Source: Bullera alba | Lineage: Eukaryota; Basidiomycota; Tremellomycetes; Tremellales; Bulleraceae | Direction of reading: 5' to 3' | Assembly: GCA_001600095.1 (NCBI GenBank) | Contig: BCIX01000001.1 | Coordinates: 682,001-746,000, forward strand | Length of the DNA stretch: 64,000 bases | Shown: piece after piece, positions 33,419-47,765 of the stretch | How the letters are laid out: the number at the start of each line of letters is the position of its first letter | Numbering within the stretch: the first letter of the stretch is position 1 | The notes under the pieces: generated by a model | Told to the model about the DNA's origin: nothing | Databases searched by the model: none | What the model saw: only the letters and a program-made list of their open reading frames with translations | Program-made: the position numbers and the translations under genes

Positions 33419-36400
33419 TTACATGGCCCTGACCCATCTACCGCCGCACATGACGCACAGGACGGCAGATTCCAGCAATTTCTCCACTAGACTCTCATCC
33501 CTTGGCTGAGCGAATCGCTTCCAATCACTATCCAGTCCGTATGCGTCTACTCCGATCGGCATGGGGAGGTGCCTGCGAGGGCAGAGGGATATAGCGGGAC
33601 AGGTGTTGCAGACGCGATATGTCGAGTCGGTGATCAAGAAGCCAGTAACGGAACATCGTGCTACCGAGGCGAACGCCCGTCAGTGAAAATCGATAGTCAA
33701 CCCAGCTCCGTGTTGACTCACCCCATTCGTGACCCTTGACACACTTGGCAACCCCAATATCGCCCTCGACGATCGGTTGGCTGCACGCTGAGCACTTCTC
33801 CTCGTCCTGATCGGAATCCGTCTTCCCGCTTGCACCCTCAAGAGTCTTGAGCTCAAACTCAGTGACCCGATCCCTCTCCGAATCGCGATATCCCTTGGCA
33901 AGAAGACCGATGAACCGTCTATCTCGATCGTCCAAAGGGTTTTGCCTCGATTTTAGACTATGCAGCGTCCAACCTACCAAGATGTCCTGGACCAGTGATC
34001 GGATTGTGTTGGTAATCTCCCACACTGCAGCCGTGAAGTCTGCTTTTCGGTGATTCAGAGCCGTCTGGATGTGTCAGTCTAGGCTCAGTACTCGGTCTAA
34101 AAACTCACCAAGCACCACTGCCCTATGACCAACTTATGACGCAGTCCATTCAGCTCTTGCCATTTCCACATGCTGTGCATCGTTCCACGGTGATCTGCGG
34201 GAGCGTTGGGTGCCGATGTTGAGTCATGATTTATCTTGCATAGACCGAGGAGATCTTGGCTATATGTAGCTGGATCTGGGCGAGCTAGTATCCTGAGACA
34301 GTAAGGCAATATTGTTTTGAGCGGGCTTGAGAGTATGACTGCGGAGAAGGAATCAGCTCGCCGATCTCGCCATGCAATGTAAACTTACCGCTTGGTGGAC
34401 TACTCAGAACCTCCTTCAATTCCTCTATCACCGACTGGTCATCGTCGAATACCCCGCTGAGATCTGCTACCATGAAATTGAGTGTCCGGGTTCCTTCTGT
34501 CGCATTGTCCATGTTGTGAAAGTTGACAGCTCTAGCAAATCAGCTCAGCGACCTGGCCGCCGCGAATTATGCTCACTCTGTGATCCATGATGCCAGCTGT
34601 GCATGGGGTCCGACCGATGCGAAAGCGCCAGTATTCGCCGTCATCTCCTTGTTGTCCTTGGCTGACATTCTGTGTCGGTCCTTGTTCATCCCCTCGTCAT
34701 TGGTGAACTCCAAGAAACAATCCCGGACAGCGACGCTGAGACGCAAGGACTCGGTGAGAGGTGCGAGCTTGGGTTCCGTCGAGATGTCCGTGATCAGATG
34801 TTGAGTAAGGCCAGCTAGGGTCACCAGCAGCCTGTCTTTCCCGAAAGGTTGAATGCCTCCGAGGAACTCAGTAAGTTTGCGTGGCCTTGTGTGCAGACTA
34901 GGACTCACCGACGCAGTTGTTGATCGAGTTGGCGCCCGCCCAATTGCCGACTTTCTGTAAACGCAACTCTCTCGTGCCAACCCAATTGCTGCTTATAGCT
35001 TGATCACGACAGAGGGACACCGAACCGGGTTTGGTCCAGACAAGCAGGCTCTTCAACATCGATTCAGCTTCTATGCCTCGAGTGTCACATGAGCGCTCGG
35101 CCCACTCACCCCACAGTCATGCCAGTAAAGTGATGTGATGTTTCGTCGATCAGATTGGCCGGCGATGGTGGCTTTATGAGCCTCCAAGCTCCATGAAACG
35201 TCGCCAGAATGGCCAAGAACAGGCGTCCGAAGCACATCCAGAAGCGTTACCAACCCATCAGACGTGGCCATCGCAAGCTTGGAGCGATCTAGAGCGCGAT
35301 TCAGCATAAAGCTAATGCCAAGAGCAGTACTATGGACTCACACCCATCCGTGTCTTTGAACCATCTGGACCATGACATCGTTGTCAGAAACGAGGAGCAG
35401 ACTTCTACTACCGTCTCCTGCTTGAACTGTCTGTCCGAGCCGTAGCTATTTCATGCGTCAATAAAATCCAGCTGAATTGCACTCACGACCATAAACTGAC
35501 TGTTCCCGCCCTACTGGCTACTGCAAGTATAGAAGCGTGACAGCCCGTGATCTCATCGCCGTCGATGGCGGGCGACCATTCCATACCTGCGTCCAAATCA
35601 GCTAGATCAGCATTCCCATGACAGACAAAACTGACAAGAGCTCTTTAAATGCAACATGCGGCGCGTTGCGTTCATCGGCGTCCTGGGCTCCTTGTCCTCG
35701 GAGTCGGACAGGATCTTGGTCTTCATGGTGAGGTCAAAGATCTGATCCGTTATGTCAGCAAAGCCGGCGCGACGGGATATTCCCGAGACTGCCTACCTCC
35801 TCCCACTGTTTTGATGCGGGATCCATCCTCGGAGCGTATATGGATATCTGGCCAAAAGAAGTCAGGACAGCCAGCAGAGATCTTACAGTCTGTCAGCAAG
35901 ATTCATCCCATATACATTCTCTGGCTCACCCGCCCAAGTCGCTCAAACCAGAAGGCGACCATACGGCAGCCCTGACGGTGGCTTCTTTGTCGGTGATCAC
36001 AGCGCTATACTCGTCTGTAATGGTCAGAAACAGAGCGCAGTGACTTGAATGGAGACGGTCTCACCTCCTGCATCGATCCAGCTGTATAGTCTCTCTCTAG
36101 CGCCTTCCTTGTCGACCTCTATACCTGTCGTCCACCATTTGACCTCGCCGACCTTCATCCGCTTGACGCTACTGCCGTACGATTCTCTTGTTGATGGACC
36201 AGGTGTACCGGCCTCGTCGACGTCCATGTCCTCTTCCATCCGTTTTTTGGCCTTGTTCACCGTGCTGATGGGGTATTCCAGAACCAGATTGGGGTCTACG
36301 AGGTTGGCAGGCGGTTGTAGCGTCGAAGTGAGGTGTGGGGTCTGTTCAGACAAGTCAGAAAGCTTCTCCTTGTCATTGCCGGAGTCTACACACCAGAATG

Positions 36401-36531
36401 TGGATTACCCGACGAGAGATAAACATGCATTGCCCATCCTCATTCCAAGCCAAGTTGCCTGACGCGGACGAAGGTACGATGCCGGGTATACCTCGAGATG
36501 TCAGGATCGTTGGTGGGTGGTACGTTGTCAT
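33419..36531 (-). CDS. TFIIIC 90-kDa-type subunit (beta-propeller plus zinc-binding C-terminus)
   Basis: TFIIIC recruits RNA polymerase III machinery to tRNA genes. The start MTTYHPPTILTSRG at 36531 leads into a WD-like propeller region (GNLAWNEDGQCMFISRRVIHIL, then WSPSG and SLEAHKATIAG-type blades), interrupted by a charged insert (KRMEEDMDVDEAG). Many exons, 33419-36531, are needed. The C-terminus is diagnostic: EKCSACSQPI, then VKCVKGHEW-ARCSVTG, TYRVCNTCP and LCVMCGGRW, giving the paired Cys/His zinc ligands seen in the TFIIIC zinc-finger family (the GHxWxRC pattern). Start and exon 1 fit the donor GTGTGT. Middle exons were not all resolved, so residue count is not given. Confidence 0.75.
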
Positions 36532-37218
36532 CTCGAGCGGATCGTCCTTTGCGAGAGCATGAGCTGATTGGGCCGACTTTTCACGCTTTCTCTCCGCCGA
36601 TCCGAGATACTTGCGCGGGTAGCAGTACCGGAATGTTGATCCCAGGGTCCGCTATACGCAACTCGAGGACATCATCGTCTTTTGCTCATGCACTCATGGA
36701 TGCCTGACCACCTCCACCACCACCGCCGTCAACAGAAACACAACCTGAAACCTAAGCAGTCCCCCCGCTAAGCTTTGGGGCCGCGATCCGGGATCAAAAA
36801 GTTGGTAAGCGAGAAAATCGATGCACCATCAACCTGCTGGCAACGACCCAGCACTATGATCGTGTTTGCTCGAAGTCTTCTACATCCTTGACTAGATTCC
36901 AGCTTGGAATTGCACTTGTAGCAATTGCACTTGTACCTTTGGCGCAGCACCACGACATCAATCGACACCTGTCAGACAGCACAAAGCAAGGTGAGTGACT
37001 CTGGCTCTCACTTTCGGATCCACCCAGTTCTTGCCCGCTTCAATGATGATCGAGTAATTTGCGTTTGAGTGGTGTCCTCTATACGTAGAGGACGGCCGAG
37101 AAACCAATATTTATGCCTAAAAGTCTGATCAAGCGGTCCTCCTTCACTACCATGTACTCTGAATGACACAGTGCTGATCCGTCAACAGATCTGTTTTTGA
37201 ATTAGCGACCCGTGCACG
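36532..37218. promoter_or_regulatory. Divergent upstream region of the TFIIIC-type gene and ZPR1
   Basis: About 690 bases between divergent starts. It contains a short direct repeat of TTGCACTTGTA at 36911-36936 and an AT-rich TTTATGCC stretch near 37110. No exon is supported. Confidence 0.4.
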
Positions 37219-39113
37219 ATGAGTGAGAGGCAAAACCTCTTCCCAACCCTTGGCGAGGTCGCCTCGAGGACGGACGCCCTGAAGGATGTGGAAGACGATG
37301 ATGAGAGGCTGAAGGAGGGCGCCAAACCGAGAGAGGAGCAGGAAGAGGGTGACGAGCGAGAGATGCACGAGATCGAGAGTCTGTGTATGAGGTGTCATGA
37401 GCAGGTGGGTGATAGCGAGAGTAGTAATATGCAATTTGTGCTCATTAGAGATACTTAGGGAACCACTCGGCTTCTACTCACTTCCATCCCGTACTTCAAG
37501 GAGATTGTCGTGTCCTCGTTCCGGTGCGATCAGTGCGGCCACCGAGATACTGAGATACAAAGCGCAGGCGAGATTCAGCGTGAGTAGTGTCTGTCGGGGT
37601 GTAGGTGCAGACCATAAACTGATCGTTTCCGCAGCCAAAGCCATCAACTACACTGTTCACCTGCTATCTCGTGAAGACCTCGACAGGCAGATTGTCAAGT
37701 CGAATTGGGCGACGGTGACCCTTCCCGATGTGCAGCTCACGATTCCACCTGGACGAGGTCAGCTCACCACTGTGGAAGGTATCATCCGAGATACTATTCG
37801 AGATCTCAACATTTCCCAGCCGGTCAGAAAGGTCATGGACCCCCCCACGTTCGAGAAGATCGACTCTATGCTTACGAAGTTGAGAGACATCCTCAACATC
37901 GAAGAGGGCGAGGAGGACGAGGATGGAGGTGTCGGCAATGACGACGACGAGGACGAGAAGAAGAAGGTCACCGAGAACCAAGAAGACGTGGCTCGAGCCG
38001 ACAAACCCTTTGCCCCGTTCACAATGTCCATTGACGACCCTTCTGGAAACTCCTTCTTCCAGTTCAAGGGCTCGGCCTCGGATTCTCAGTGGAACATGCG
38101 GGCGTACGCCAGGACATTCGAGCAGAACGTCACTCTCGGTCTCGTCGCTCGACCCGACGACATGCCAGACCAGCAACACGCAGGTCAAGCGGTCGTCGCG
38201 GATGACCACAAGATGAAAGGCATGGAGGAGTTCGAGGAGAAGAGGAAGCAGGCGATCCAGCAGATTACCGGCGGAGCTGCGGATCCTAGAGGCATCGTTC
38301 CAGACGAGATCTTCAGCTTCCCCAGCACGTGCTCGAGTTGTGGACATGAGTTGGAGACGCTCATGCAGCAGGTCAACATCCCTTACTTCCAGGTGAGTGA
38401 GCTGTGGGAACATCAGGAAATCGGTCGCTGACTGACTCTATCAGAATATCATTATCATGGCCACAAACTGCTTTGCATGCGGTTACAGAGATAACGAGGT
38501 GAAATCCGGTGGCGCTGTTTCCGACAAGGGAAAGAAGATCACTTTGAAGATTGAGGATGAGGAGGACCTGTCTCGTGATCTGCTCAAGGTAAGCTTCACG
38601 GACGTTTGGATAGGACGAGAATCCAGGCTTACGCTCTCATAGTCTGACACTGCTGGTCTCGAAATCCCCGAGATCGACCTGGTTCTCCAGCCTGGAACTC
38701 TCGGCGGTCGATTCACCACCCTCGAAGGACTCCTCAACGAGATCTACAACGAGCTATCAACGAAGGTCTTCCGGACAGGAGACTCGTTGACTTCTGGACT
38801 TGGCCAAGTCGGCGACTCTGAAGCCGGCAAGGACGAACGAAACTTTGAAGACTTCCTCAAGGGGTTGAAAGACTGCATCAGCGGTGCCAAACCGTTCACC
38901 TTGATCCTCGACGATCCTGTATCGAATTCATACCTCCAGAACCTGTACGCCCCTGACCCAGACCCGAACATGATCATTGAAGAGTACGAGCGTTCGCACG
39001 ATCAGAATGAGGAGTTGGGCCTGAACGACGTCGTGCTGGAGGGATACGAGGCGCCAACAGAGGAGAACAAGAATGATGCTCCGGAGAAGCACGAGCCAAT
39101 CCAGGTGGAGTAA
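37219..39113 (+). CDS. ZPR1: ZPR1-type zinc-finger protein (eEF1A chaperone)
   Basis: Zpr1 binds and helps fold translation elongation factor eEF1A. The protein has two similar halves, each a C4 zinc finger plus a beta-rich ZPR1 domain. First finger: [20 protein letters not shown] with [13 protein letters not shown]. Second: [14 protein letters not shown] with [16 protein letters not shown]. The matching domain strands are [30 protein letters not shown] and [31 protein letters not shown], the internal repeat expected of the family. An acidic linker sits between. Exon 1 is 37219-37404 and exon 2 begins at 37459; the last exon ends at 39113 with HEPIQVE. About five exons in all, length near 500 residues, normal for fungal Zpr1. 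Confidence 0.95.
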
Positions 39114-39603
39114 GAACTCGAGGGGGAGGCCAGGAAATTATAGTGAAAGTACGGCAGTCAAGTCAACAGTGAGCTCGTAGATTCGTTGTATTGCCCATAT
39201 GTAGCCTTTGCATCTAGATTAGACCTGGGAGCGTCTTGCTGTCGAGCCGCCGAGACTGCTGTTCACTGTTCAAGATGGCCGTTGGTCACCATTGGTACTA
39301 CCCGCGGCTCCATCTTTGCCGACGTCGATCTCCTCGGCGAGACGCTTGGCGGACATGGCCGATGGCCGAAACAACCGTTGCATCATCGCCAGAAGTCAGC
39401 ATCAGACATTGATCAGACAAAGCATCAGAGGTCTGAAGGATAGGTATCCCATCAACCTAACTTGATACATCTTTGACTCCACCGATATTCGAGCATATAG
39501 GCCCCGATCGATCCCCTTTGGAAGGTTACCGCGAGACCCATTCGGTTGTCCCCCTGATCAAGCAATCTCAGGTCCATCACATCACTCAACAGGCCACAGT
39601 CCA
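39114..39603. other. Intergenic region between ZPR1 and the Sec14-like gene
   Basis: About 490 bases holding the ZPR1 3' UTR and the promoter of the Sec14-like gene on the same strand. No supported exon. Confidence 0.35.
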
Positions 39604-41119
39604 ATGTCAGCGCCAAGCGGTTCGTCCGAGCCCGCTGCCACGTCAAAGTATGCCGGAGGTCAAGCTGTGACAAGCACCGAGTCCACAGGTCAAGGTGGTC
39701 TTTTTCACGGTGTCGTCAATCATCTGACACCGGAGCAAGAGAAGAAGCTGGAAGAGTTCAAGGCGAAATTACAGGCGGATAAATGGTGGTCTCCCGATGG
39801 CGCAAATGGCAAACCCACCCATGATGATGGTACATTGCTGTAAGTTCAGCATGTTTGATTGGGAGTGGTCGTTGCTGCATTCTTGCTGATCTCAAGGTTA
39901 GGCGGTTCCTGCGAGCGAGAAAGTTCGAGATTGCCGGAGCATACGACCAGTTCACCGAGACGGAAAAGTGGTTGAAGGAGACTAAAGTGGAAGAACTGTA
40001 TAACCACTTTGATGTGGAGTTCTACGAGCGAGCCCGTGTTCTCGTACGTTCTTCCTTCTACGTGGTTCCATATAAAAGCTGACCTGACCTCAGTATCCGC
40101 AATGGACCGGGCATCGGGACAAGAGGGGGAAGCCCGTCTACGTCTTTTTCGTGAAGGACCTGAACTCGAAGACTGTAGCCCAGTATCAGAAAGACGCGGA
40201 GTCTTTGAAGGCCTCATCATCGCACCACAAGACGCTGTCCACACCAGCAAAGCAGCTGCCCCTATTTGCCTTGTACCAGAACCTGCTCAACTTTGTCCTG
40301 CCTATGGTATCGACATTAGACCGGCCCAACCCCGAGATACCAGTCACCAATTCCGTCAACATCGTGGACATCAGTGGCGTAGGGCTGAGTCAGTTCTGGA
40401 GTCTGAAGGGACATATGCAGGATGCCAGTACACTGGCAACAGCGAAATACCCGGAGACGTTAGATAGGATCTTCGTGAGTCCCACAACCGACATCCCCGC
40501 AGACAACTGCTGATCCCGAGTGTAGATCATTGGAGCACCTTCCTTCTTCCCTACGGTCTGGGGATATGTCAAAGCCTGGTTCGATCCAGTGACCGTTTCG
40601 AAAATCTTCATCCTGTCGAAATCCGAAGTTTTGTCCACGCTATCGCAACACATGCACGTAAAGGACATACCGAAGAAGTATGGAGGAGAGCTCGACTGGC
40701 AGTGGGGAGATCTACCACACCTGGATGAAGAGACTCGAGCTGCTGTCGAGTCAGACGGGCAGAAGGGATGGTTCAAGGGCCCGAGTCTCTGGTTGAACGG
40801 GAAAAGACTGGTGGTGGGGACAGAAGACGGCAAGTTGCGGCATGGGGACGATTCAATCATCGAGAAGTCGGGTCCGGTTGTCTACGCGGCAGATGGTACA
40901 GCTGTCCCCGTTCATTCGGACACCAAGCAGGACACATCTTCCGCGCCTACAGGTCAGGAAAGCCAAGCGGAGGGTGGAACCAACGTCAGCTCGGATTCGA
41001 GTCAGACTCAGGTGGACGAGCAGCCCGCAGTCGAGGCCACGGAGACCATGGTCGTGGAGGGTCACAAAGTAGGCGTCGTGGAGACGATACCAGGTCCGCC
41101 AGTCGAGGCCAAGAACTAG
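39604..41119 (+). CDS. Sec14-like CRAL-TRIO lipid-transfer protein
   Basis: CRAL-TRIO proteins carry phosphatidylinositol or other lipids between membranes. The order is: a disordered start (MSAPSGSSEPAATSKYAGG), a CRAL_TRIO_N helix region (LTPEQEKKLEEFKAKL, LLRFLRARKFEIAGAYDQF), and the lipid-binding domain (YPQWTGHRDKRGKPVYVF, NIVDISGVGLSQFWSLKGHM, YPETLDRIF-IIGAPSFFPTVWGYVKAWFDPVTVSKIFIL, IPKKYGGELDW). The final IPKKYGG-type motif is very typical of fungal Sec14 relatives. About four exons are joined in phase. The C-terminal ~90 residues after WLNGKRLVVG are Ser/Gln/Glu-rich and disordered, longer than in yeast Sec14, ending PPVEAKN. It converges on the M28 peptidase gene, 211 bases away. 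Confidence 0.9.
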
Positions 41120-41330
41120 AGTCGGGTGTAGAGTCAGTCTCATCGTAGAAGTAGACTGAGTATCATAATCCAGGTCTGCGATGATGTCCTTCCGTTTGCC
41201 TTCCGTACCCGCACGCACTAGTTTGATTTGTAGCATACCAGAGACGAAGTTGCATGTACTCGTTGATCATGCTTCGGATCCACTTCCACAAACTAGTGCC
41301 GTGCTTACTACGTCCTCTCGACTCCTGTGA

Positions 41331-43079
41331 TCAGTCAAGTTTGTATCCCGCGACGGTCATCGCGCTAGCCAGAGTGACCTTTGCGATCGAAACGACCTGC
41401 TCAAAGTCGTACCCCTCCCTTCCGCTGAGATCGCCGCTGTTGTGATACTTAGGATCGGCTATCCATCCATTTCTCTCAAAGACCTGTGTCGCCGGGAACC
41501 CATAAGCAACGAAAGACTGGTGGTCCGAGCAGCAAGCGGGTGTAGATCCAACGACCAGCTCGGGAGAGTAGATCTGGGACACATTGCCAACGAAATATGA
41601 TGCCTCTGGCAGGTGAATCCTACGGCCCGGGTCAGCTGTTATCAGAGTCGAGTAGCCTTGTACTTTAGCTTACGATTCGGGAAGTCCTAGTTGGAGCGGT
41701 TCGCCAGGCTGTGAGTGGTCAGTTTGGACCTTTGCAGACTATTTATCATGCACGCACGGCATGGTATCCCAACATGTCGGCTTGGATGTGCAGCAGTACA
41801 CTTGCATTCGTTTCGTGGAGTTTCTCTGTCATGCTGATCAGTGATGATCCTCAAGTTCTGCTTCGATCACTCACCGGCGAAAGCATGACTGCCCAGTAGG
41901 CCCTGTTCTTCGCCTGCGAAGAAGGCTACGACGAGTTGATGCTCAAACTGGATGTTCTGGTTCTTTATCGCTTCCGTGATTGCCAACAGCTGTCCACTGC
42001 CGGATCCATCGTCGTCTGCACCTGGGGCCCGGGTCTGACCCCAGGATCCTCTAGAGTCAAAGTGGGAGGAAATGACGACGAGATCGGTCGAATTGAGGAG
42101 GGTGGGGTAGAAGCAGATGACGTTTGGCGCGAATCCACTGAGGAAATGCTCAAAGTGACACTCTGCACCTGTCTTCTCCACCCGATCTAGGCTGGCTGTC
42201 AGTATTGCAGAAACTTCTGGTAGGCAGCCGGGACCCACCTTTGATCCAACGAGCGGCTTTGAGGGCGCCTGGGGTGAAACTATGCCTGCTCTCGATCCCA
42301 CTCGGGCCTTCACCGCTCAACCACCTGATACTCCTCCTCACTTCGTCAAACTCGATCCCCTTGTTCAACACTGCGTCGAGCTTCGCGTCGAACTTGAGAG
42401 ACGAAGTGATGTTGGCGAGGTATTTGACGTATTTGTCCTTGACGGGTTCCCACATGGCAACATCACCATTGGCGGCAGCCGTGCCTTGGGGGTATGCCTG
42501 AGTCGGGAGCGCCACGGGGACGAGGTGAGATGGGAGGAGAGTGTCGATCACGGGGAGAATGACGTGTGGCACGTGCAGGAGCAGGTACCTCTCTGCCGAA
42601 TGGACCAGTGATAGTGGTAGCACCGATGGGATCGACAAAATCGATTGCCCAGAGCCCTGGACATGCTCAAACCGAGATGAGGACTTCTCCTTCACCCAAG
42701 CGCCTGACCTCGTAGCTATACCCTCCCATGCCTCTCGGACATCTGTTCCGACCATGGCTTCCACGCCAGCATGCCCAACCCACACCAGGCGGCCGTACTC
42801 GTTGCCGAGGTCCGAGAGCGGGACGATGGAGCCCTCGCTGAACGAGCCCAGAGAAGATGTTTTCTCCAGACAATCTTCCGAGGGGATATAGATGTGGTCG
42901 GCATCTCTACCTCCGTATGCGCCATAGTACGATCTGAGCAGACAACCTGGGATGGCCGAGCTGGGCGGATTTGGCACGACGAGGAGTGAGGAGCTCGAGA
43001 TGGATCTCGGGGTGGGCGAAGATTGAACACCGCCGGTGGCCAGAAGAGCGATGATGCTGATGAGACAAGCTGCCCTCAT
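41331..43079 (-). CDS. Secreted M28 zinc aminopeptidase
   Basis: The start MRAACLISIIALLATGG is a clear signal peptide. An N-terminal propeptide-like region of about 270 residues precedes the catalytic domain. The two-zinc ligand set of family M28 is complete and in order: SSHFDSRG (His, Asp), GADDDGSGSGQ (bridging Asp), FFAGEEQGLLGS (catalytic Glu and ligand Glu), QADMLGYHA (Asp), and KYHNSGD (His near the end). The bridging-Asp segment matches leucine/broad aminopeptidases of fungi. Four or five exons; the final one is 41331 to about 41620 and ends AGYKLD. It is followed on the same strand by the GH5 glucanase gene with 338 bases between, so both encode secreted hydrolases but need not be co-regulated. 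Confidence 0.9.
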
Positions 43080-43417
43080 CTTGGCGGACTGGTCAGGTGA
43101 GTGAGGGGTCAAGTGTAGATATGACTCTCAGATACAGTCGTTGGGACAATGAAGTGAAGGCTTGAGTGAAGGCCGCTAGGACAGCTTGTCCGCTTGTCGT
43201 CAATCTCGACGCGTTCAACCCATCGGACATGACCGACGAGGAGGTAGATGCATGGCTCACGCGATCATGCGGTGGTCGACATGACTATGAGTACAGAAAC
43301 AGTCTTTGCAATATATCGAGAGGGCGCTCAGACTGGTATGCTCGTCCGCCAGATATCCTCGTCCATTGTCCGTTCATCAACATGATCTTTGTATGCACAG
43401 AGCTCCCTTCAACGCGT
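43080..43417. other. Short intergenic region between GH5 and M28 genes
   Basis: About 340 bases: the 3' UTR of the GH5 gene and the promoter of the M28 gene. An open frame on the plus strand lacks features and lies over this junction. Confidence 0.35.
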
Positions 43418-45222
<1,805 letters not shown>

Positions 45223-45741
45223 GCTAGATCAAGCAATGTTGGTGATCTCTTTTGTGTTTTGTAATTAGGGGAGGTCCGGCCTGAGCGTGTTGAACGAGTG
45301 GTCTGTGCTGGATAAGCGTGTATAAGAGCTGCAAGCTCGGTTTGGGAGTCTAGGTAGCTGTGGTGATTTTGGCGGGAAGGGGAGTGATGAGAGTTTGAAG
45401 AAGTAGGGAAGAGACACTAGATCCTTATGACTAGGTCGTTGGTCTGCCTTTATATGACGCTTCGCATACCGTTCGTTGATGCCGTCGGTGAACTTGATAC
45501 AAAGGGGGGTTCGAGCGTGGACTTTCGTGTTTCAGGTTGAACGAAGGGTCCCGAACCTTGTGTGCAGCTCCTCGCTTCCGCACCATCAGACACCGCGCCA
45601 TGCACAGCTTGCTTACTTCGGGCCAGAGGGATCACCAAAGGCACCGAGGGAATTTATGGCAGCTCATCTTCATCAACAGGCCGAGGCAAGGGATACGTGA
45701 CGCGTAAATTCGCTGCGTCCTGCAATAACTGATCTGGCGAT
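45223..45741. promoter_or_regulatory. Upstream region of the GH5 glucanase gene
   Basis: About 520 bases to the end of the next minus-strand gene. A minus-strand TATAAA lies at 45449-45454. Its distance from the GH5 ATG (~230 bases) leaves room for a long leader. No exon is supported. Confidence 0.4.
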
Positions 45742-47168
45742 TCAGCCTTTGATCTTATTTCCGCTGTAATCACTCACCCTGTCCACATCCAACGGCGGCA
45801 GGTCGAGCAGCATGAGCTTGGCTTCTGACGCATCCAGCTCTTCTAGCGTCCTATCGTGTTATCAGTATGGGTCAAGCCAGCAGTCTCTCAGCACTCACTC
45901 CTTGCACGTTGACAGGATAGCGACGCAGACGTAGCAGTGCAACGCGAACATGTCGTCCGAAGCGAGGTAGGCGTCTAGCAAAATCAGCATTACAGAATCT
46001 CTTGGGAACTTGACTACTCACCCCACAGCCTCAAGATATCCCCGAGCCACATCTCCTTTGCCAGCAGCGTGGTGAGCCAGCTCAGCGCGACGTTGACGTA
46101 GGGCACCTGCTCGTCCTCAAAGTACGAGAACAGCTCAGGCAGAGCCAGTCGAAACAGAGTGAGCAAGCTGGCCAGTCGAGAGGGCAAAGGCGGAAAGGCA
46201 GCTGCACCAAGTCAGCACACATGCCGCAGAGAAGCGCTTTCAACTCACCGATCCTCTGCATCAACTTCTCAAAACCGAGATATATCGCAATAGGCTGTTT
46301 CAGACAGCAAATAAACGGCGTGACTAACTCCACCCAATGCTCGTCTTCCGCACCCAAGCCTACACCTCCAACTTTGATCTCAGCATAGGGATACCCGGCT
46401 CGATTCTGCTGTCGCGCCAGCTCGTTCTTGATCATCCTCGAATGGGAGTATTTACCCAAGACCTCTTTGAGCATTGCAATATAGTCGTGTCTCGAAGGCG
46501 CCGTCTTTGGTGGGGGTGGTAAGAACTTGGAATATCGAGATCTGAGGGTTGTGAAGGGAGCTCCATCCGAGGAGTCTTGTCTTCGAGAACCGTCGAGGAG
46601 GCTGTTGGTCATTTGGGAGGATTTGGCCTCTGCAGTCAACACTTTTGCCGGGGCCTCACCCCCAGGATGGCTCTGTTGTCGAGAATGCACATCTTCCGCA
46701 GTATCTCCGTGTATTGACTTGGTCTCTGCGGTGATGGAAGTGATAAGTCCGGCATAAGTGGGGTTGAAGAACCGTCGAGTGTGGTGAGCGAGGCCTTTCC
46801 TGGTTATAAGCGTAGTCAGAGCCGTTGGCGTCTGGTTCGAGGGTATAGATTGGTACTGCGTGTTCAGATCTAGGACTGTGGTAATCTCGTTGGTCTTGTC
46901 GGATCCAATCACATTAAGGAGGTACATCCACACTTCCTGTCAGAACATCAGCCCAGCCTCAATTGCGATCCCAGGCCACACTCACACCTCGCACCCCTGC
47001 GGCTATGCCATGCCGAGCATGATCTCTCAATTTGTTAACTTGGACATGTTGCTCAGCGTTGAGCAGCTGAGCATTCACATCAGCTTGTGTCTCGTACACT
47101 GGGAAGCGCGCAACTTAGCTGCTTGAAAGGTTACTCACTTCAACGTAATCCTGCAGATTTGTGCTCAT
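45742..47168 (-). CDS. TBC-domain protein with eroded catalytic fingers
   Basis: TBC proteins are GTPase-activating proteins for Rab GTPases. The start MSTNLQDYVEV leads to LRDHARHGIAAGVRGEVWMYLLNVIGSDKTNE, which matches the opening of a TBC domain. The C-terminal part also fits: LPELFSYFEDEQ, ALSWLTTLLAKEMWLGDILRLWDAYLAS. Between them, active TBC proteins have IxxDxxR and YxQ motifs; here the region reads LKEVLGKYSHSRMIKNELARQ after a disordered insert, and neither finger is visible. The protein probably binds rather than activates, or has changed function. Exon 1 is 47135-47168, and the first intron is only 36 bases. The reading frame runs on past DVDR to a stop at 45742, giving the end GNKIKG; a further intron is possible there. 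Confidence 0.65.
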
Positions 47169-47765
47169 CGTGGTGTCGTTGATTGCGGACGGCAGACTCT
47201 ACGAGCACCACGGTAGGTTACTGTGACCGTTCGCTGCCCCCAGCGAATTCGGTTACCTGATAATGCACTACGCAGCTCCTACAACATTTGGAGGACGTTG
47301 GGAGGACTAGGAGCATTGGCCTTTGGAGGATGGTTCATGTCGGAAATCGGCAAGGAAATCGGAAAGCGGAGGTCAGGCTAGGTCAGGACGGCCAGGCCGC
47401 AAGCTAAGCACAAACAACGGAGATCGAGTAGTCTCCGTTCAATGGGAACAAGCGCTTATAACAAGCTGCTAGCTGCTAGGTCGCCAGACAAGTTCGAATC
47501 GTCCTGCAGCCTGCGTACGGTCACCTCAAGGCGACCTAAAGATCACCTACTCTTGCAAGTCTTCCGATCACTTCTTATCGGTCTATTATTCTGGACAGTT
47601 CTGGACGACCGCTACCATCAGCCAAACCGACATAGCCGCAATCTATAGATCACTCGTTAGCTATTTCTACGCATCACTGGCGGCATCACGAAAGGAGTTA
47701 TATTCTGGACCGCGCACAGTACCTGAAGGCACTGAGTTTCAAACCCGGGCTCGCCATTCGCCGCT
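47169..47765. promoter_or_regulatory. Divergent region between the TBC gene and the small membrane protein
   Basis: About 600 bases between two divergent starts. A tandem CTGCTAG pair is at 47466-47479. A GTTCGAATC sequence at about 47493 resembles a tRNA B box but lacks the rest of a tRNA. No supported exon. Confidence 0.35.

Noticed and set aside
33154..33509. Overlapping plus-strand ORFs near the end of the TFIIIC-type gene
   Set aside because: Three frames are open at once and none has a domain; partly antisense to the true last exon.
36911..36936. Direct repeat TTGCACTTGTA as a possible CRISPR or mobile-element end
   Set aside because: Only two copies, no spacer array, no terminal inverted repeats or transposase.
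47490..47512. Possible tRNA, from a GTTCGAATC box
   Set aside because: No matching A box or foldable acceptor stem found around it.
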